A DNA stretch of 64,000 bases from Epiperipatus broadwayi (taxonomy: Eukaryota > Onychophora > Udeonychophora > Euonychophora > Peripatidae). The DNA lies in contig JAQFVV010000012.1 of NCBI GenBank assembly GCA_028023455.1, forward strand, positions 16,756,364 through 16,820,363, written 5' to 3'. Below are positions 12,501 to 22,915 of the stretch, one piece after another (positions within the stretch are counted from its first letter, which is position 1; each line of letters starts with the position of its first letter). The notes under the pieces were generated by a model that had not been told where the DNA came from, made no database searches, and saw nothing but the letters and a program-made list of their open reading frames with translations. Position numbers and translations under genes: made by a program.

Positions 12501-12900
12501 CTAACCTTATCTCAAACCACAAATGTTCTTGACCCTTAACAGTATTTAAATATTTTTTTTGATATAACTCCTATACCACCATCCCCTTTTTTCTTTTTTT
12601 TGTCTATTTATACCCTGCCATACCACATCTTCCAGTATAGGTTCTTCTTCTTAGATGTATTATGATAATATTTCAAGCTCTTCATTTTTAATTGCTTTGT
12701 TTAATTTCAACAATTTTTCTGATCTCCTACTACCTTGGATATTCAAATATCCAATTTTAACAATTTTTTTTTTCCTATCTACTTTTATAAATTCGGTTGA
12801 CTCTTTTTTCTCCATTACATTTGTGCAAATAACTTGCTTACCATTAATTTTACAGATCCATTCCTTCTCCACATGTACATTTATATCCAAATCAGCTACC
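9600..12900 (-). pseudogene. CR1-like ORF2: APE-type endonuclease and reverse transcriptase
   Basis: Minus strand. The N-terminal endonuclease begins near 12790 with KIGYLNIQGSR, continues at 12330-12390 (VNVDNKKGQLLKNF) and 12190-12290 (QYTWSRNNIFHTIDYQLVE, the WxR...S.IDYVLV motif). The RT follows: LVDLIKRLYENNYYTYQLGN and GVGLRQGCPMSPILFLLYL at about 10720-10880, then LLFVDDIFLCTENREDME near 10590-10640. Here the YADD-like box is FVDD, so both catalytic aspartates remain. The carboxy-terminal region extends to 9778 and beyond, with C..C-like residues near 9600-9650 (NMGELVCKL) typical of the LINE tail. It is broken into at least six frames. Confidence 0.78.
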
Positions 12901-12969
12901 CTTTGTTTATTTCTTACACTCCATCCATTCTTCTTCCTTTTGATAACACTGCAATTAAAAATCCTACTC

Positions 12970-14308
12970 CTTTTTATAAGTTTCCCGAATTATAATATTC
13001 TTTATAAGTCAAACTCCCTAATACTTCACTTCCTTGTTTCGCTAAGTCCAATCCATCTTTATTATATAACTCCCTCGTATTAATAAAAAGATCCAACACA
13101 TCCACAAACATAACATCATTTTTCTCACATAATTTTTTTAATCTTTCATTTATAGAACCATTTGTTGAATTTTGGTAATAATCCAACTATTCCTACTCTT
13201 TTTTTAATGTTACTCAAATTACTAATTAATTCTATGCATTCATTCATTACTCTCTTCGATGGTTTTTGCTCCCTACCATAACATATACATCTCTACTGTC
13301 TTGTTTCTTATCATAACATACCTAATTCTAGCTCCATACAAACATATTCTTATATAACTGTTTCAATTTTCCCTTGCAATTACATCTCCACATCCTCTAA
13401 TTAGTGAATCTCCTATCAATACTGTCTTGTAGTTTATTTTCCCTACTTTATCCATAACATTCTCTTCCACCTTGTGAACTTTTTTATCATTTCTATTCAT
13501 TAATTTTTTAATCTGCTCACATTTCACCTCTAACAATTTTAATTTTGCTTCTACATCCTTTACCTTTTCCTCTATTTTACTTATTCTTTTGCTTACCAGC
13601 TCCATTGCACTACTTATTTTGTTATCAATATCCGTTATCATGCCTCTAAAAACATTCTATTCTATCTTCTTCAACTACATTTTACTCCATTTTTCCTGAC
13701 TTTCTCTTTAAACCATCTACTCTTAGAAAACATTTCTTCACCTCTTTAATCACATTTACATACAGTCTACATAATCATACACCTGTTTACATTCTTCCTA
13801 GTCTTATTTAAGCATTTCAAATGATAAACTTCATCACACACAGTACACTCTAACACAGTATGCAATCCATATTTCTTATTTTTCAAGTCCCCTACTCTAT
13901 ATTTAATTTTATGTTCTCCTTACTACTCTACAAACCCTTTAAAGAAAAGGATAAAAACTTTCCTTTCTTTCACTGGCGATTGATAATTACGGGTTTCCCA
14001 AACTTAGGCCTCAAAACATTATCTTTCTCAAATAAATCACTCTCTGTCTTAAATTAAAAAAATTCTTTAGTAGCAAACTTACTAAAAAACCAACTAATCT
14101 TATGTACAACGTAGTTTTAAAATCACCTTATAGTAACACATACAAAACTAAATGTATTTTTTACTTCTATATTTAAAATAGTGTAACGAAACACTTTCCA
14201 AACATTATCAATATTATTCCTAATCTTTCCAAAACTAATTAAATCTATCTTTTTTGATCTCAATTTTCTTTTCATCTGCACACAGTAAGCAAATAATTTT
14301 TGTTGCAA
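12970..14308 (-). pseudogene. CR1-like ORF1: PHD-like finger, coiled coil, SGNH/GDSL esterase
   Basis: Read on the minus strand. At about 13800-13860 a CTVCDEVYHLKCLNKTRKN block has the C-x2-C...H-x2-C spacing of the second half of a PHD finger. At 13470-13640 a lysine/glutamate-rich stretch (RISKIEEKVKDVEAKLKLLE) predicts a coiled coil, a common trimerisation device of LINE ORF1 proteins. It is followed by TVLIGDSLIRGCGD near 13385-13430, block I of the SGNH/GDSL hydrolase fold with its catalytic serine. The C-terminal piece at 12974-13186 has VDVLDLF and then DGLDLAKQGSEVLGSL, matching the block V region; the family's usual catalytic histidine after DGL is here an aspartate. The frame is interrupted between the pieces. 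Confidence 0.72.
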
Positions 14309-14344
14309 TGAAATTCTCTGGATAATATTCGAAAAATCAATATC

Positions 14345-15100
14345 AGCACAGCAAGGCAGTCAAAGCTTTGATTAGCAAACTATCCATACAGTAGTGCCAC
14401 CAAGTGCAAGCCTTCATTATCAATGGATGCATGAAGGTTTATGCATAAAATCCCTATCTAGTGTCTATTCATCCAATGTTCCCAGACTAGTTTTAGGCTT
14501 TCATCATTGATGAACCTTGGATTTGAAAGCACTGCACCTAGATCTTAGAATATTAATGCAACACTCTCCAGCAGCCATCTTTTAAACTATGAAAACACAA
14601 ATGTTTTTAATCCAAGCTCATTTACCTGCATGGTCATATAGATGTGAACTTAGTTCAGCATCTATATATTTTGTTCAATCACTTAGTGGCCAATTATTTG
14701 AAAAATTGAGAACAAAAAAATGTAATTTATTATAATTATTTATCCACTGTAGATATTTTTTTTATTATTTAACAAACTAATGAATAACTTTTTAAACTTT
14801 TATTTACAATAAATAGCTTTATAGTTAACCAAATAGGTAAAAGAAGGCTGCTGGAGAGTTGCATTAGATCCTAAAATCTAGGTTCAGTGCTCTCAAATCC
14901 AAGACTCCTCACTGACGAAAGCTACAAGCTAGTAACTAGTCTGGGAATATTGGATGAGTGGGCTCCAAATAGGGATTTTATCCACAAACTTTCCTACATC
15001 CATTGATTATGAAGGCTTGCACTTGATAGCACTACTGCATGGAGAGTTTACGAATGTTATTAACAGCTTGTGTAAGCATGTGAAGTGGTGATCATGTAAT
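14345..15100. mobile_element. Hammerhead-type foldback element, copy A
   Basis: Two arms in opposite orientation enclose host DNA. The left arm (about 14345-14662) is in minus orientation and the right arm (about 14812-15095) in plus orientation. The arms are alike over some 220 bp and also match the element at 54026-54660. Each arm carries a decayed hammerhead motif: in the right arm CTGACGA at 14912-14918 is intact, but the GAAA box reads GTAA; in the left arm the first C of CUGA and the G of GAAA are changed. The element follows directly on the 5' end of LINE copy A. No coding capacity. Between the arms lies 14670-14805, a copy of GCP6 exon 3 and its intron. Confidence 0.75.
14670..14805 (+). 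pseudogene. TUBGCP6: Captured fragment of GCP6 exon 3 and intron 3
   Basis: This stretch repeats 8613-8753: the end of exon 3 (frame ...QSLSDQLFEK), its splice donor, and about 105 bp of following intron, including a run of more than 25 identical bases around TATCCACTGTAGATATT. The copy is in the same orientation as the gene but has no splice acceptor, and the donor has changed from AAA|GTAAG to AAATTGAG, so it is unlikely to be spliced. It lies exactly between the arms of the hammerhead foldback element. Because it spans the exon-intron junction, it derives from DNA or unspliced RNA. Confidence 0.85.
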
Positions 15101-17908
15101 CTTTTGATTTCATAAATCAATTGCAGTTATTTTTTAGATTTTATTTTTGATGATTTTCAACTAGTTACATAATAAATATGTGAATGGGAGTTTTTTATGA
15201 AAAAAAAAAAATTATAAAAACGTTTACTTGTACTGTTTTTTGTTCTTATTTTATCTCAGTAGAGTGGTTTTTTTTTTTTGATAATGAAGCTTTAATTATT
15301 TCTGTCAAGATTCATGTTTTGATCACTGTATGCAATTTTTTCAAACATCAAATATTGATGGATAATATGCATTAAAGATTTCAAATTATTTTCAATGTTT
15401 AAATTTTTTTTAAGAATTTTAAATTCAGCAGTGGGAAAAAAAATTCAACATTTTACTATTGAAAAGGAATTACATTTAATCATTTCTGGTGGTAATAGCC
15501 ATATTCTTAACAGAATTTTTTTTAGCATTGAATATTTAGAATTATATAACAAACTTATCTATATATATTATAACCCTAGTAGCAGTAGGGTAAATACTAC
15601 ATAAGTAATTTGAAGAATAATGTGTGTGTGCAATAACGCATACATATATAAGATAGAGATAGAGAAAATACCCAATTCATAAAAGGCATTTTAAGATCTT
15701 TTTTAGTTTTATCTATTTCAAATTGTGCTGAAATAAAATCCTATTGATTTTGATAGAAAATAGTAGGGTGAATTTGAATCCAGGAAAAAGAATTATGAAT
15801 TAACATTTTTTTTTATTGTTAATAAAATAAGAAAAGTTGGCAAAGAATTTTCTTTTTTGTTATGCATAAACAAAAGAAAAAAAACTGCTATTTTTTTTTT
15901 TTTGACAAAGAAAGACAAAGGAATATTTTTTTCTGGGGTCTGAAATAGTAGTAGACTAGTTGTAATTATGGGAGGTGTTGCTGATAACAAAGAAGATAAT
16001 CTACATTATGGTATGTGTAAAGGCTAATGAAGCAGACGGTAAGCAGTTAGTCATTCAGCAGTCAACTTCGTTCCAGTGTGAACAGACTGAATTCTAAATT
16101 GCAAAATGTAATTTAAAACAGTGGAAGTGTGCCATGCAGAGAAGAATTTGTCTTACTGCTAATTGAAATAGAAGCTATAAGAATGTTTTACTATATTAGG
16201 GAATCTTTTAATTTGAAAGATTAGGCAAGAACAAGTTGCACTTCATTTGAAAACTCTGAACATGCAGCCATTCCAGTAAAAGTCACTTATGTGAAATTAT
16301 AACCCACCTCTTATAATCTGCCAGAAAAGAAAAGAACTGGACTGTGCAGTTAAATTGATGAAAACTTACATATACTTGATACATACTATACTAATACAAG
16401 CCTAACTTCCGTGTCTAATGTGCGAAGAGAAGAAAGATACATTCACTAAAAATTTATGAAAAGACCGAATGTAATTGTGGAAAAGAAAACATATCTAAAA
16501 CCTAGGATTGGTGAAAGGGTAAGATATTAAAATATTAAGTTATTCTTTTTTATAATGTGGAAAAAGACTACATTTATGAAGGTCAAAAGAAATCCAATAT
16601 TGTGTAATGGCATCCTGTATTTTATATGTGAATTATGAATATAAACTCAAATTGAAAATGTATGGGGTGATGAGTTGTTTTCACTTCATATATATATATA
16701 TGTGCAAAGTTACTAAATGGGAAGAAATTAAATATCTGAATTTGTTGAAATGGATTCAATATATATGATTGATTTTTTTAATATCTATATATAAAATTAC
16801 TAAATGGAAAAAGAATAAAGTATATGATCTATTTATTAGAATGATCTTAATAATTTTATGCCCAAAATTTATATTTGAAATTTACATTATCTAGTTACAA
16901 TCAAACCACTTTCATTTTGTTTTATTAATAAATGGTTATTTTATTATTTATTAATCAATTCATTCCTTTTTCATATGATTAAATGTTATAATCTTAACAC
17001 TCAACATATGCTAGTTCATAAAAATATGCCACAACTGAGAGAACATGGTTATGACCACTGAGAGAGTACCGGTACAATATAAATTTTGTATGTGTATATG
17101 AATATAAGATCAGGTAAAATAATTTGTAATAAACAAAAAACTCTGGAAGAAACTACTATTTTCAAAATACTCATACATAAAAATAAATAATAAGTATAGC
17201 TAGATTATAGCATAACTGACATCTTTAGTACAATTAAAATTAAAAAAAAAAAAAAGCTCATTAAAATCACACATTAACTTATTCATATGAATGTCAACTT
17301 TCCATAATTTATGTATATTAACACAATTATCAGATTTATAAAATATGCCTCTTTGATTTTTTTTTTTTAATATGTTCTCCATATATAAAATAAAACATTG
17401 TCAAATAAAAAACTTCCATTAAAAATAATTGAATATTTTGCAAATATAGATTTAAATCTATCCACAGAATGTCACAATTTATTATACAAAAGTTTATGTT
17501 AATGAATTCTTTTTTTCAAATACACATTTTGATTCACACTGACTTCTCACTTTATATATAATATTACATTTATTGATGAGATTTTTTTAAAAAATTTTAA
17601 TTGCAAAATACTACTCAGAATGGCAGTCACATTCCAGAGTTTTTGGTTTATATGTATATGAATGTGTATGCATGTGTATGTTTAACTAAATTGTGAAACA
17701 TCAACCTTTGTTTGTTATACAAAACATATATATATTATATTGCTCTTTAAATAATGTAACTTATTGTTAGTATTATTACAGTAAAACATATGTCTGAACA
17801 TACACATTATCATTATGCCATTTAATACAGAATAATATATAATGTAAATATCAATAATTTGGCACTTATGATTTTTCAATCTTTCCAGATTAACAATTGG
17901 TTCTCATC
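15101..17908. other. Intron 3 stretch without recognised features
   Basis: AT-rich, with several poly-A/T tracts. A less AT-rich part at 15960-16520 shows no open frame or known motif. Short TA/TG microsatellites occur near 16690 and 17650. Confidence 0.6.
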
Positions 17909-17911
17909 TTA

Positions 17912-19080
17912 TAGCTAAAGACGCCGTTCGATGGCGCCGTTTTCACGCTAAAACTGTAAAATATGAACATTCACAGGCCGTTGATTTTAATCATTTTGAT
18001 GTGTTTTTTTGTAATGCGAAAATAAAAACAAAACAAAATCGTCTTTTTTAAATATTATTTTTTATTAACGTATACAAATTAAATGATAATAATAAATGTA
18101 AAATAAAATAAACGAATTACAATTTGATTCGTGTTTTTTATTTTGCTTTATTAGAAAAATCAATTTTCTATCGGATATTTTTTTACTGGGGTTACGGCTT
18201 TACCGCTATTTTTACTTCAAATAGAATGACAACAAAAAGTAAAAGTTGTTAAGGTTAGGTTTAGGGTTAGTTTTAGGGTTACTTTTAGGGTTAGGTTTAG
18301 GGTTAGTGTTCTGTTGTTTGTAATGCTAAAATAAAAAATATCAAAATTGTATTTTTGTAAATATTTTTTTTTACTAACAACTATAAAATAAATGATAACA
18401 ATAAATGTAAACTATATTCAACAAAGTAGAACCGTAGTCGGAGAAAAGAAAGAAAGTAAAACTTTTTTAAACAACAACAAAAATGTTTTCTTTACTTATT
18501 AACCATGTTTATAATATATGCTTTATATGAAATTTACAAAAAAACCATGCATAATTGTACTTTTCTTACTGGATGTTTTTGTGTTACTGCTCTTTTTTAC
18601 TTCAAAAATATACACACGGTAGAATCTTGTTTGTCTCATGGAATGTTATGAACAGTACGTTACTTGACGCGTTACCTAATTGCAACTCACTTTACAAATA
18701 CATCTTGTCAACATTTTCCCAATTAAAACTTCAATACAGTATGGTGTAAAAAGTCTGATAATTATTACTTTACAAAATCTGAACATTTCAATACTTTAAA
18801 ATAAAAATAAAAACAATGAAAACAACATTTCCATCCAATTCAAATACACACACCCTCTTACCAAGCCGTAACCATTTTATAAATTGTGCGAATTCGGAAA
18901 ATGTATTTGCTGCGATGCGACATACATGCTGTACTGCGACGCGACATAGCGGCCTGCAATCTGTAGCACAACAAAAAAGTTGTATTATAGAAAACGCGGG
19001 TTCGAATGTGTCGGCCGCGGAAGCGGCATTTTTATATGTTTTAGCGCAAAAATGGCACTATCGAGCGGCATCTTTAGCTA
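17912..19080. mobile_element. TIR DNA element with TTA target duplication (PIF/Harbinger-like, non-autonomous)
   Basis: The ends form imperfect terminal inverted repeats of about 43 bp, starting TAGCTAAAGA and ending with the GCGCTAAAAC-type inner edge (left 17912-17954, right 19038-19080). TTA stands immediately outside both ends (17909-17911 and 19081-19083), the 3-bp duplication typical of PIF/Harbinger. The sequence beyond is itself palindromic: GGTTCTCATC on the left and GATGAGTACC on the right, recalling this superfamily's preference for palindromic sites around TTA. The interior is non-coding, with two diverged copies of a roughly 310-bp segment (from 18000 and 18310) and telomere-like repeats. 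CpG-containing ends contrast with the flanks. Alternatively the palindromic bases belong to the TIR. Confidence 0.72.
18253..18306 (+). repeat. Interstitial telomere-like TTAGGG tract
   Basis: Four TTTAGGGTTA motifs, with variant spacers GGTTAGG, GTTTTAGGG and ACTTTTAGGG, in about 54 bp. TTAGGG is the telomere unit of most animals except many arthropods. The tract lies inside the TIR element, so it was probably carried there rather than marking a chromosome fusion. Confidence 0.75.
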
Positions 19081-19083
19081 TTA

Positions 19084-20492
19084 GATGAGTACCTATGAAT
19101 TTATCTATATTATAAGAAGCCAATAAGTAACATTTCAATACTATATTTTTTAGTCCCATTATATGTCAAAAATAAACATAAATATTTAATAATAGCAAAG
19201 TATTAATTTTAATATTTATTGGGTTATATTTGCATTTAAAATTTATTTGTATATCTATACTTTTAGCAATTAAAGTTTTTTTTTTAACATTACTTTTTTT
19301 TCAAGCTCTTTTTAATAATATTTAACAATTACTACTTTTTAATATTTATAAACACAGTATGGAAATATATTCGTAAAGTTGTGATTAAAGTTCATTTCTG
19401 GTTTTTATCCCTTGTTATTCTAGGAGAAAATAAAAATCACAGGTAGTAGAATAGTTGAACAAATATCTCTTGTAGATGGGAATGATAAACTAAAAATGAT
19501 AAAAAATTAATATAAACTCACATCAATAAATTTATTTACTTAGTGTATTTATTATTAGTATTTTTTATTTTTAAAATGTGTGTGTTTTAATTTATTCAAA
19601 ATTAAATAAAAATATTAGTTGAGAAATATTAATTTATGCCAGAATAATATAGTCTAACAGTAACAGAAATTTTAAATTTATTTTGGAATTTTATTCAGAT
19701 TTAAAAAAGTGTCAGTTTGTCAATCATTGGATTTTTGAAGTTTAACATGATATATATACCCTTTGTGAATGGATGAATACATTTAGATATAATACATGTG
19801 TAATATAATGTCTAACGCTATTAAGTACTTATTATATTTATAATATACTAATATTTTATTTAATATTACATGCATATATAAAATGTAGTAAATGTAATTT
19901 TTAATTCTGAAAAAGACTGCTAATTAATCAAAATAGAAGGATAAAATAGAAAACATTGAGAAAAATAATACAGATAATTGAACAATTTATGTAAACAAAT
20001 AATTAGTATAAAATGATCAGTATACAAAGACTCTAATATGCTGTAATCAATTTGTCTTTATTTTTTGCAAATGGTTATAATTATGTAATATTATACTATT
20101 GAAAGTAGATAATCTAATAATGCATCAATTTTAAAATAATTAAAAGACATTAATTTTAAAAATTCTGAAAATTAATTAGTGACATAAAGGGAAATTAATC
20201 AATATATGTAGAAGATTAATGAACATTGCAACTTATGCAAACTTTAATAATTCATTAGAGAATATATATATATAAACAATGTGGATAATTCAGCATTAGT
20301 CAATAAATTACAAAATATTATTGATAAATGCAATCCAGAGAATATTAGTAACAGACAAAGTGCTCACAATAAGTTGTTATATATATAATGATGACAATAT
20401 CATCATTTATTAATATAATCTAGTAAAGAAAAAATAATAATTTGTTTTTAAATATAATAGAAATTGAATTTATATAGTCACAAGTCATTTTC
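19084..20492. other. AT-rich intron stretch, nothing recognised
   Basis: No coding frame, repeat array or mobile element edge was seen on either strand. Confidence 0.6.
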
Positions 20493-20506
20493 ATATAGCC
20501 TACTGT

Positions 20507-21215
20507 TTCTCCATACACGTAATAATCCGATTAAGTCAAAAATTTTTTACATATACAAAATAAACGTCTTAACTCTAACATCACACAGGATAAACCCAGA
20601 TTATTGCTTCCATGTATATCCAATTTACACAAGACATTGCATTTTATCCTTAACAACAAATATCAGCTTTGTTTTCAAACCCCTCCAAATTCTAACAATT
20701 TAATTAATAACACTAAAGACCAAACTCCACTTTTACAGATCCCCCACACAGTGTATAATATTGCATGGTCCAACAATAATTGTAAAGGCACATATTATTG
20801 GAGAAAGCAGAGCATCTTTAGCCACAGGATTAGCACAACATAAATATTCATACAATAGAGCTCGCAATGATCCTTCTACCTATTCAGTTTTCTATCAGCA
20901 CCAGAGCACAAGTCACCACGAGTGCATTCTGGACAATCCCACAATCATGTGTAGAGAGAGACATGACCTCAAAAGAAAAATCAAAGAGGCTTTATTCATC
21001 TCACGAGACAACGATGCCATAAATAGGAAGGACACATGCTTTGCTTTATCAAAAAAATGGAATTAGCATATTTGCATATCATTAAATGTATTAGCAAGCT
21101 ATGATTATGAAGGCAAGATCCTTTGAAAGCGCTCAGCTAGTTTATTATTTTTAGTTAGCTATTTTGTATTAATTGCTTTTGGGAACAGTTGCGCCGCACA
21201 CGCACTCGTGCTTGA
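20507..21215 (+). mobile_element. 5'-truncated Penelope-like element with 14-bp target duplication
   Basis: The 709-bp insertion is bracketed by ATATAGCCTACTGT at 20493-20506 and 21216-21229. It encodes, over at least two frames, the end of a PLE protein: NNTKDQTPLLQIPHTVYNIA, then, after frame slips, a GIY-YIG-like block (VYNIA...NNNCKGTY, SLATGLAQHKYSYNRARND) and a C-terminal tail (CILDNPTIMCRERHDLKRKI) that stops at 21064. The GIY-YIG nuclease nicks DNA to prime reverse transcription in this class. Downstream, TTATGAAGGC...CCTTTGAAAGCGC at 21107-21136 looks like a decayed hammerhead core with an AGG/CCT stem. 5' truncation is the normal outcome of target-primed reverse transcription. Confidence 0.78.
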
Positions 21216-21229
21216 ATATAGCCTACTGT

Positions 21230-22210
21230 GTAAAATTAAATTTTTAATTGCATAATGATAAAAAAAACCTCAACTTTAAATTAATGAAATTTCAAAAAGT
21301 AACAAAGCACAAAAATTTATTGATTTAATGCCAACTATATATATATATATAATCAGATTATTATGAAAAGTTACTAAGGCTAATAATGTTCAAGCTATAA
21401 ATCAGTTTTTATTTTTACTTTTGAAAGCCATTATCAAAAAAAAAACAAAAACATGGCAATATTTTTAATGAGATTTTAAGGATTACATAGTGCAATGGTA
21501 ATTATAAGTTTGCAGGAATATGTTCACCATAGCCTTTGTTTAATGCAAATTTACACTTTTGTGATTGAATAATTGGAAATATATAATTAGTATATGCAGT
21601 ATCACAGGTGCCCATACTCACAATAAATATTGAAAATATGGATTGATATTAAAATGTAATAGCCATTTTTTATCAGCTTAAAAGTGACAATAAAAAATAG
21701 ATTTCCATTTTATTGAAAGTATTATTCTACAACATAATTAGTCAATAGTAATAAATTCAATAATACCATACACATGTATATTTTAATTTTTTTTTCATTA
21801 TTCTATCAATTTTATATTTTCTATTTAGTTCCATATTTAAGAAAATGCTGAAATTTATTTATTTATTTATTTATTTTAGATCTAACAAAAAACAGTGTTA
21901 CAATTGACTTATATTTTTATCTTCGAATTGATTTTTGTTTTAAAGATTTTTTTTTTACATACAGTAAATTGCATAAATAAAAGTATAGTTTACAACTTGA
22001 AAAAGTATAAGAAAAATATAGATATATATTCTATGTGTATGTTAATATATTATGCCAGACCGTAAAACGTCCATGCACAAGATGGCTGTAATCAACAATT
22101 TGGCACTGCTAACTTTATTGAATTCGGTGAATAAACAATGAGAGTTGGTCTATACTAAATTCCCATCTTCTTGCATACACAACTAACACTTATATATTAG
22201 TTATTTTGAA
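21230..22210. other. Unclassified AT-rich stretch
   Basis: No genes seen. It contains short (AT)n tracts and a four-fold ATTT run near 21857. From 22060 onward base composition is less AT-biased (GACCGTAAAACGTCC and following), perhaps the edge of an unrecognised element. Confidence 0.5.
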
Positions 22211-22310
22211 ATAATAACACACTATAAATATATCATATTTATTGTAAATGTTCTAATACGTATAATAACACTATAAATGTATCATATTTATTGTAAACGT
22301 TCTGATACGT
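22211..22310. repeat. Two-copy tandem repeat, unit about 50 bp
   Basis: Unit 1 is 22211-22261 and unit 2 is 22262-22310. They differ by a 2-bp indel and a few substitutions; each ends in TACGT. No coding content. Confidence 0.8.
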
Positions 22311-22692
22311 ATATGTATAAAGATTTCTGTATATTTACGTTTTTGATAATATTTGAAATTTTTTTATTTTTAAAATTATAAAATATTTTTTTTTGTGAGT
22401 GAAAAGAATCTTCCGTTTAAAAGGTGGATTTACTTAATCTTTGTCTTTCTATTTTTACTTTTTTTTGTATGTAATCAAGAGTAAATTTTTTTAAAATTAA
22501 TTTGTAAATCAAATTACTAGTGTGTTATCTAAAGAATGTGGGTGGTCTATTACTCCAATATGGAGTCTTGAAATTCCTAAAAAGAGATTTTTGAAACATA
22601 ATTTATAAAAAAATGTACTAAAAATAAAATTTATCTGACGCAATAGCTCGAAGGGGGATATAAGCAATTGCAACTTGTGGGCGGATGGGGAT

Positions 22693-22905
22693 ATATATAA
22701 CCTACCTGCAAGGTGTAGGGAAAAATGATTAGTTATTGATTATTATTGGACTGAGAGAGCCACAAGAACCTACTTGTGAGATGTAGGGAAAAGTATTTAT
22801 TATTATTGGACTGAGAGAGCTACATGAATCTATATGTGGTGTAAAGGTTTTTTTTTATATATATTATTGGACTGAGAGAGCTACAAGAACCTCCCTGTGG
22901 GAAGA
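22693..22905. repeat. Tandem repeat, unit about 60 bp, 3.5 copies
   Basis: The marker TATTATTGGACTGAGAGAGC recurs at 22741, 22801 and 22862, each followed by a diverged AAGAACCTACTTGTG block. A partial unit precedes at 22693-22740. Spacing is 60 then 61 bp. The block contains a short inverted repeat (CTACTTGTG with its variants) but no open frame. Confidence 0.8.
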
Positions 22906-22915
22906 TTATTAGATG

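Larger units (their letters stand above)
9290..14315 (-). mobile_element. CR1-like LINE, copy A (about 5 kb, nearly full length)
   Basis: On the minus strand the element runs from an ORF1 near 14300 to a 3' end near 9290, where the minus strand ends in ATCAC/ATGCATC-type short repeats. A second copy (32440-41185) and a third 3' end (61310-61740) align with it and share the same 3' boundary, which defines the element. Order on the minus strand: PHD-like finger, coiled coil, SGNH esterase, then endonuclease and reverse transcriptase. An ORF1 with PHD and esterase domains is a known feature of the CR1/L2 group, hence the call. Frames are broken by several stops and shifts. It lies antisense to the host gene in intron 3. 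Confidence 0.8.

Noticed and set aside
12655-13083. Plus-strand frame of 142 codons
   Set aside because: Antisense shadow of LINE ORF1/ORF2; the minus strand carries the recognisable motifs.
18253-18306. Chromosome-fusion or telomere remnant
   Set aside because: Only about 54 bp of irregular TTAGGG-like units within a transposon, with no longer array.
18816-19088. Plus-strand frame of 90 codons in the TIR element
   Set aside because: It runs into the terminal inverted repeat and has no transposase motif; taken as chance.
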